Positions 47,201-49,156 of a DNA stretch of 49,156 bases are shown in pieces. Origin of the DNA: Poronia punctata (taxonomy: Eukaryota; Ascomycota; Sordariomycetes; Xylariales; Xylariaceae); NCBI GenBank assembly GCA_022579005.1, contig MU401703.1:1-49156 (forward strand), read 5' to 3'. Both the position numbers and the translations under genes were made by a program. The stretch's first letter is position 1. Each line of letters opens with the position of its first letter. The notes beneath the pieces are model-generated. The model searched no databases. It was not told the DNA's origin and was given only the letters and a program-made list of their open reading frames with translations.

Positions 47201-49156
47201 AAGTAGTATATAAAGCAATAGCGCTATTAACTTTGTTAATTATACTATATAGTTTACTAGCAAAAATAAATTAAGTAATATGCTTATATTTACTTAAATT
47301 TTAGTATATAATATTACTAATAATTTTATATTTATTTTGCTTATAATTTAAAATTAATTTAGTAGCAAAAATAATAATAAAACTAATTTAAAAGTTTAAG
47401 TTAGTATTATTAGCAAATAATCTATTTATAAAAATAAATAGCTTTGCTTTTATAAAGTTTAAAAGTATATATATTAATTTACAGTGCTTATTTTTAATTT
47501 ACTAGTTAATTTGCTTATTTAACGCTTAAATATTATTTTTTATAAGTTTAGTAACTTATATAGCTATTAATAAGTTAAATATAGCTTTAAGTTAATATAT
47601 ATTACTAATATATATACTATATACCTTTTAGCTAATATATTACTAAAAAGCATTAATTAAAACAAAATTAATTTTAATTAAATTTTTTATTTAACTTTTT
47701 TATATAAAGATTACTTTTTTATTTTAAAAAATAATTTTTATATTATTAAATTTAATAGCTTATTTTTTATTAAAAAATTGCTTTAGTTTTGCTTTAAATT
47801 TAGCTTTAAAAAGTTTACTTTTTTTTTTAGCTAAAAACGCTAGTATAGTAAATAATAAAGTATTATTTATTTATATTATAATAATATTAAATTTATTATA
47901 TTTGCTTTTTATAAATAGTAAATAAAAGTTATAAGTTAATATTATTATTTTAACTTAATTTTAATAGTATTTATAATAAGTTTAAAACTAATATAAACTA
48001 AATTTAGCTAAACTATAAAAAAAGTAAAATAGTTAAAAAATAGTACTTTTAAAGTACTTTTTTTAAGTTTAATAAGTAAATATATATATATAATATAAAA
48101 AAAATGTTTTTTAATTATATATATGCTTATATAATATCTTTTAGCTTACTATAAGCATTATAGTTTTAAATTAAAAATAATATAAGTATAAGTATAACTT
48201 ATTAACTTATTTATTAAATAGTTAAAGCTTAATATAAAACCGTTTTTTTTATAGTTATTATAGCTTTAAACTATTAATTATAATTTTTTATAAAGTTAAG
48301 TAGTTTTACTTTTAATTTTGCATACTATTTAAAATAAAAATAGCTTAATATTTAAGTACATTTTAAAGTTAAAATAAATAAACTTAAATATTTTTATGCT
48401 TAAAAGATTATTAATTTTTAAAGCGTTAAACTTTTTAAAAAGTAAACTAAAAGTAAAAATAATGCTTTTATTTTTTAGCTTTAAACATAATTAAAAATCT
48501 GCTTTTTTTTTACGTTTAAATACGTTTTTAGTACTATTATATACTTAAATTATACTATTAAAAAGTACTATAATATAATAATTATTATTTTGTTTTTTTT
48601 TAATTTTTTATAAAAGTAGCAAATAACTGCTAAAATAATAAAAAGTTATAAGTTTTTTACTTTTATTAAAAGTATATTTTTAGTATTATTAAAATAAGCA
48701 TTAATATAGTTAGCATTATATAGTAAAAATAAAAAAAAAAGTAAGCATATTTAAAATATAATATATAATTATTTTAAAAAGGTTTTATATTTAAATTATA
48801 TTAATACTTTTAATAATATTACTACTACTAAATTTAATATAAACTTTGTTTAGTTTTTATATTATATTTACTTTTAAATTTAAGTAGAAGTACGCTTTTA
48901 ATTGCGCTTTTTTAACTATTAAATAATTAAAAGCACTTATATTTTATAATTTGCTTTAATATTTTATTTTATATAAAGTTTTTAAAATAAATTAATTTAC
49001 TAGCATTTTAGCTTTACATTGCTATATATTTTTGCTTATAACGTAATATATATATATAGCATTTATTAAAAATTAAATAAATTTTTTTGCTATTTTATTA
49101 TTAATTTTATTTTATTTATAGTTTAAATTTAAAATAGTTTTAAAAATACTTTTTAT
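44215..49156. repeat. AT-rich, RIP-like decayed repeat block (right)
   Basis: Composition is the same as in the left block: very high A+T, many TpA steps, poly-T and poly-A runs, and remaining cytosines mostly in ApC and GpC. Composition falls from the gene-island level over about 100 bases after 44215. No open frame or transposon protein is recognisable. The block reaches the end of the window, so its full size is unknown. Confidence 0.85.

Noticed and set aside
1..49156. A secondary-metabolite cluster, CRISPR array or other dedicated multi-gene system
   Set aside because: No polyketide synthase, peptide synthetase, terpene cyclase or cytochrome P450 gene, and no spaced direct repeats were seen. 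The nine genes belong to unrelated core functions.

Overview
The window looks like a chromosome segment of a filamentous ascomycete (Pezizomycotina, most likely a Sordariomycete). The genes are interrupted by short GT..AG introns of about 50 to 140 bases. The first gene encodes a carbon-catabolite repressor whose N-terminus begins like Trichoderma-type CRE1. A gene-bearing island of about 39 kb (roughly 4.86 to 44.2 kb) sits between two extremely AT-rich blocks without genes, the pattern expected of repeats decayed by RIP (repeat-induced point mutation).

Nine protein-coding genes can be supported. In order they are: creA/cre1 repressor (minus, single exon); a Rad51/RecA-family recombination paralogue (plus, 6 exons); a membrane-anchored six-hairpin glycosidase-like protein (minus, 5 exons); a BTB plus bromodomain fusion (plus, 3 exons); a large DUF676-type serine esterase/lipase (minus, single exon); a RING-IBR-RING (RBR) ubiquitin ligase (plus, 4 exons); a Ser/Thr-rich single-pass membrane protein resembling Mid2/WSC-type wall sensors (minus, at least 2 exons); the exocyst subunit Exo70 (minus, 2 exons); and a class III PLP-dependent aminotransferase (minus, 4 exons). 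Exon borders were set by hand from splice consensus, phase and protein continuity. All nine internal reading frames close without stops.

The genes do not form an obvious pathway or biosynthetic cluster; they look like ordinary core genes. From creA to the sensor-like gene, transcription alternates, giving three convergent pairs with 1 to 1.2 kb between stops and divergent gaps of 2 to 8 kb. The largest gap (6.6 to 14.5 kb) has no recognisable gene. It contains repeated copies of a GTACGAGTAGGTAC-type motif and a G-run array next to a long CT tract.

The most unusual observations are these. (1) Surviving cytosines in the AT-rich blocks nearly all follow a purine, a 5'-context not expected of classical CpA-directed RIP. 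(2) The BTB-bromodomain fusion has Trp where the acetyl-lysine-binding Asn is expected. (3) A 35-base repeat is shared in inverted orientation between the glycosidase 3' end and the edge of the right AT block, and its single difference is of CpA to TpA type. (4) The creA stop codon falls where relatives appear to encode a Leu. No CRISPR array, rRNA gene or convincing tRNA was found.
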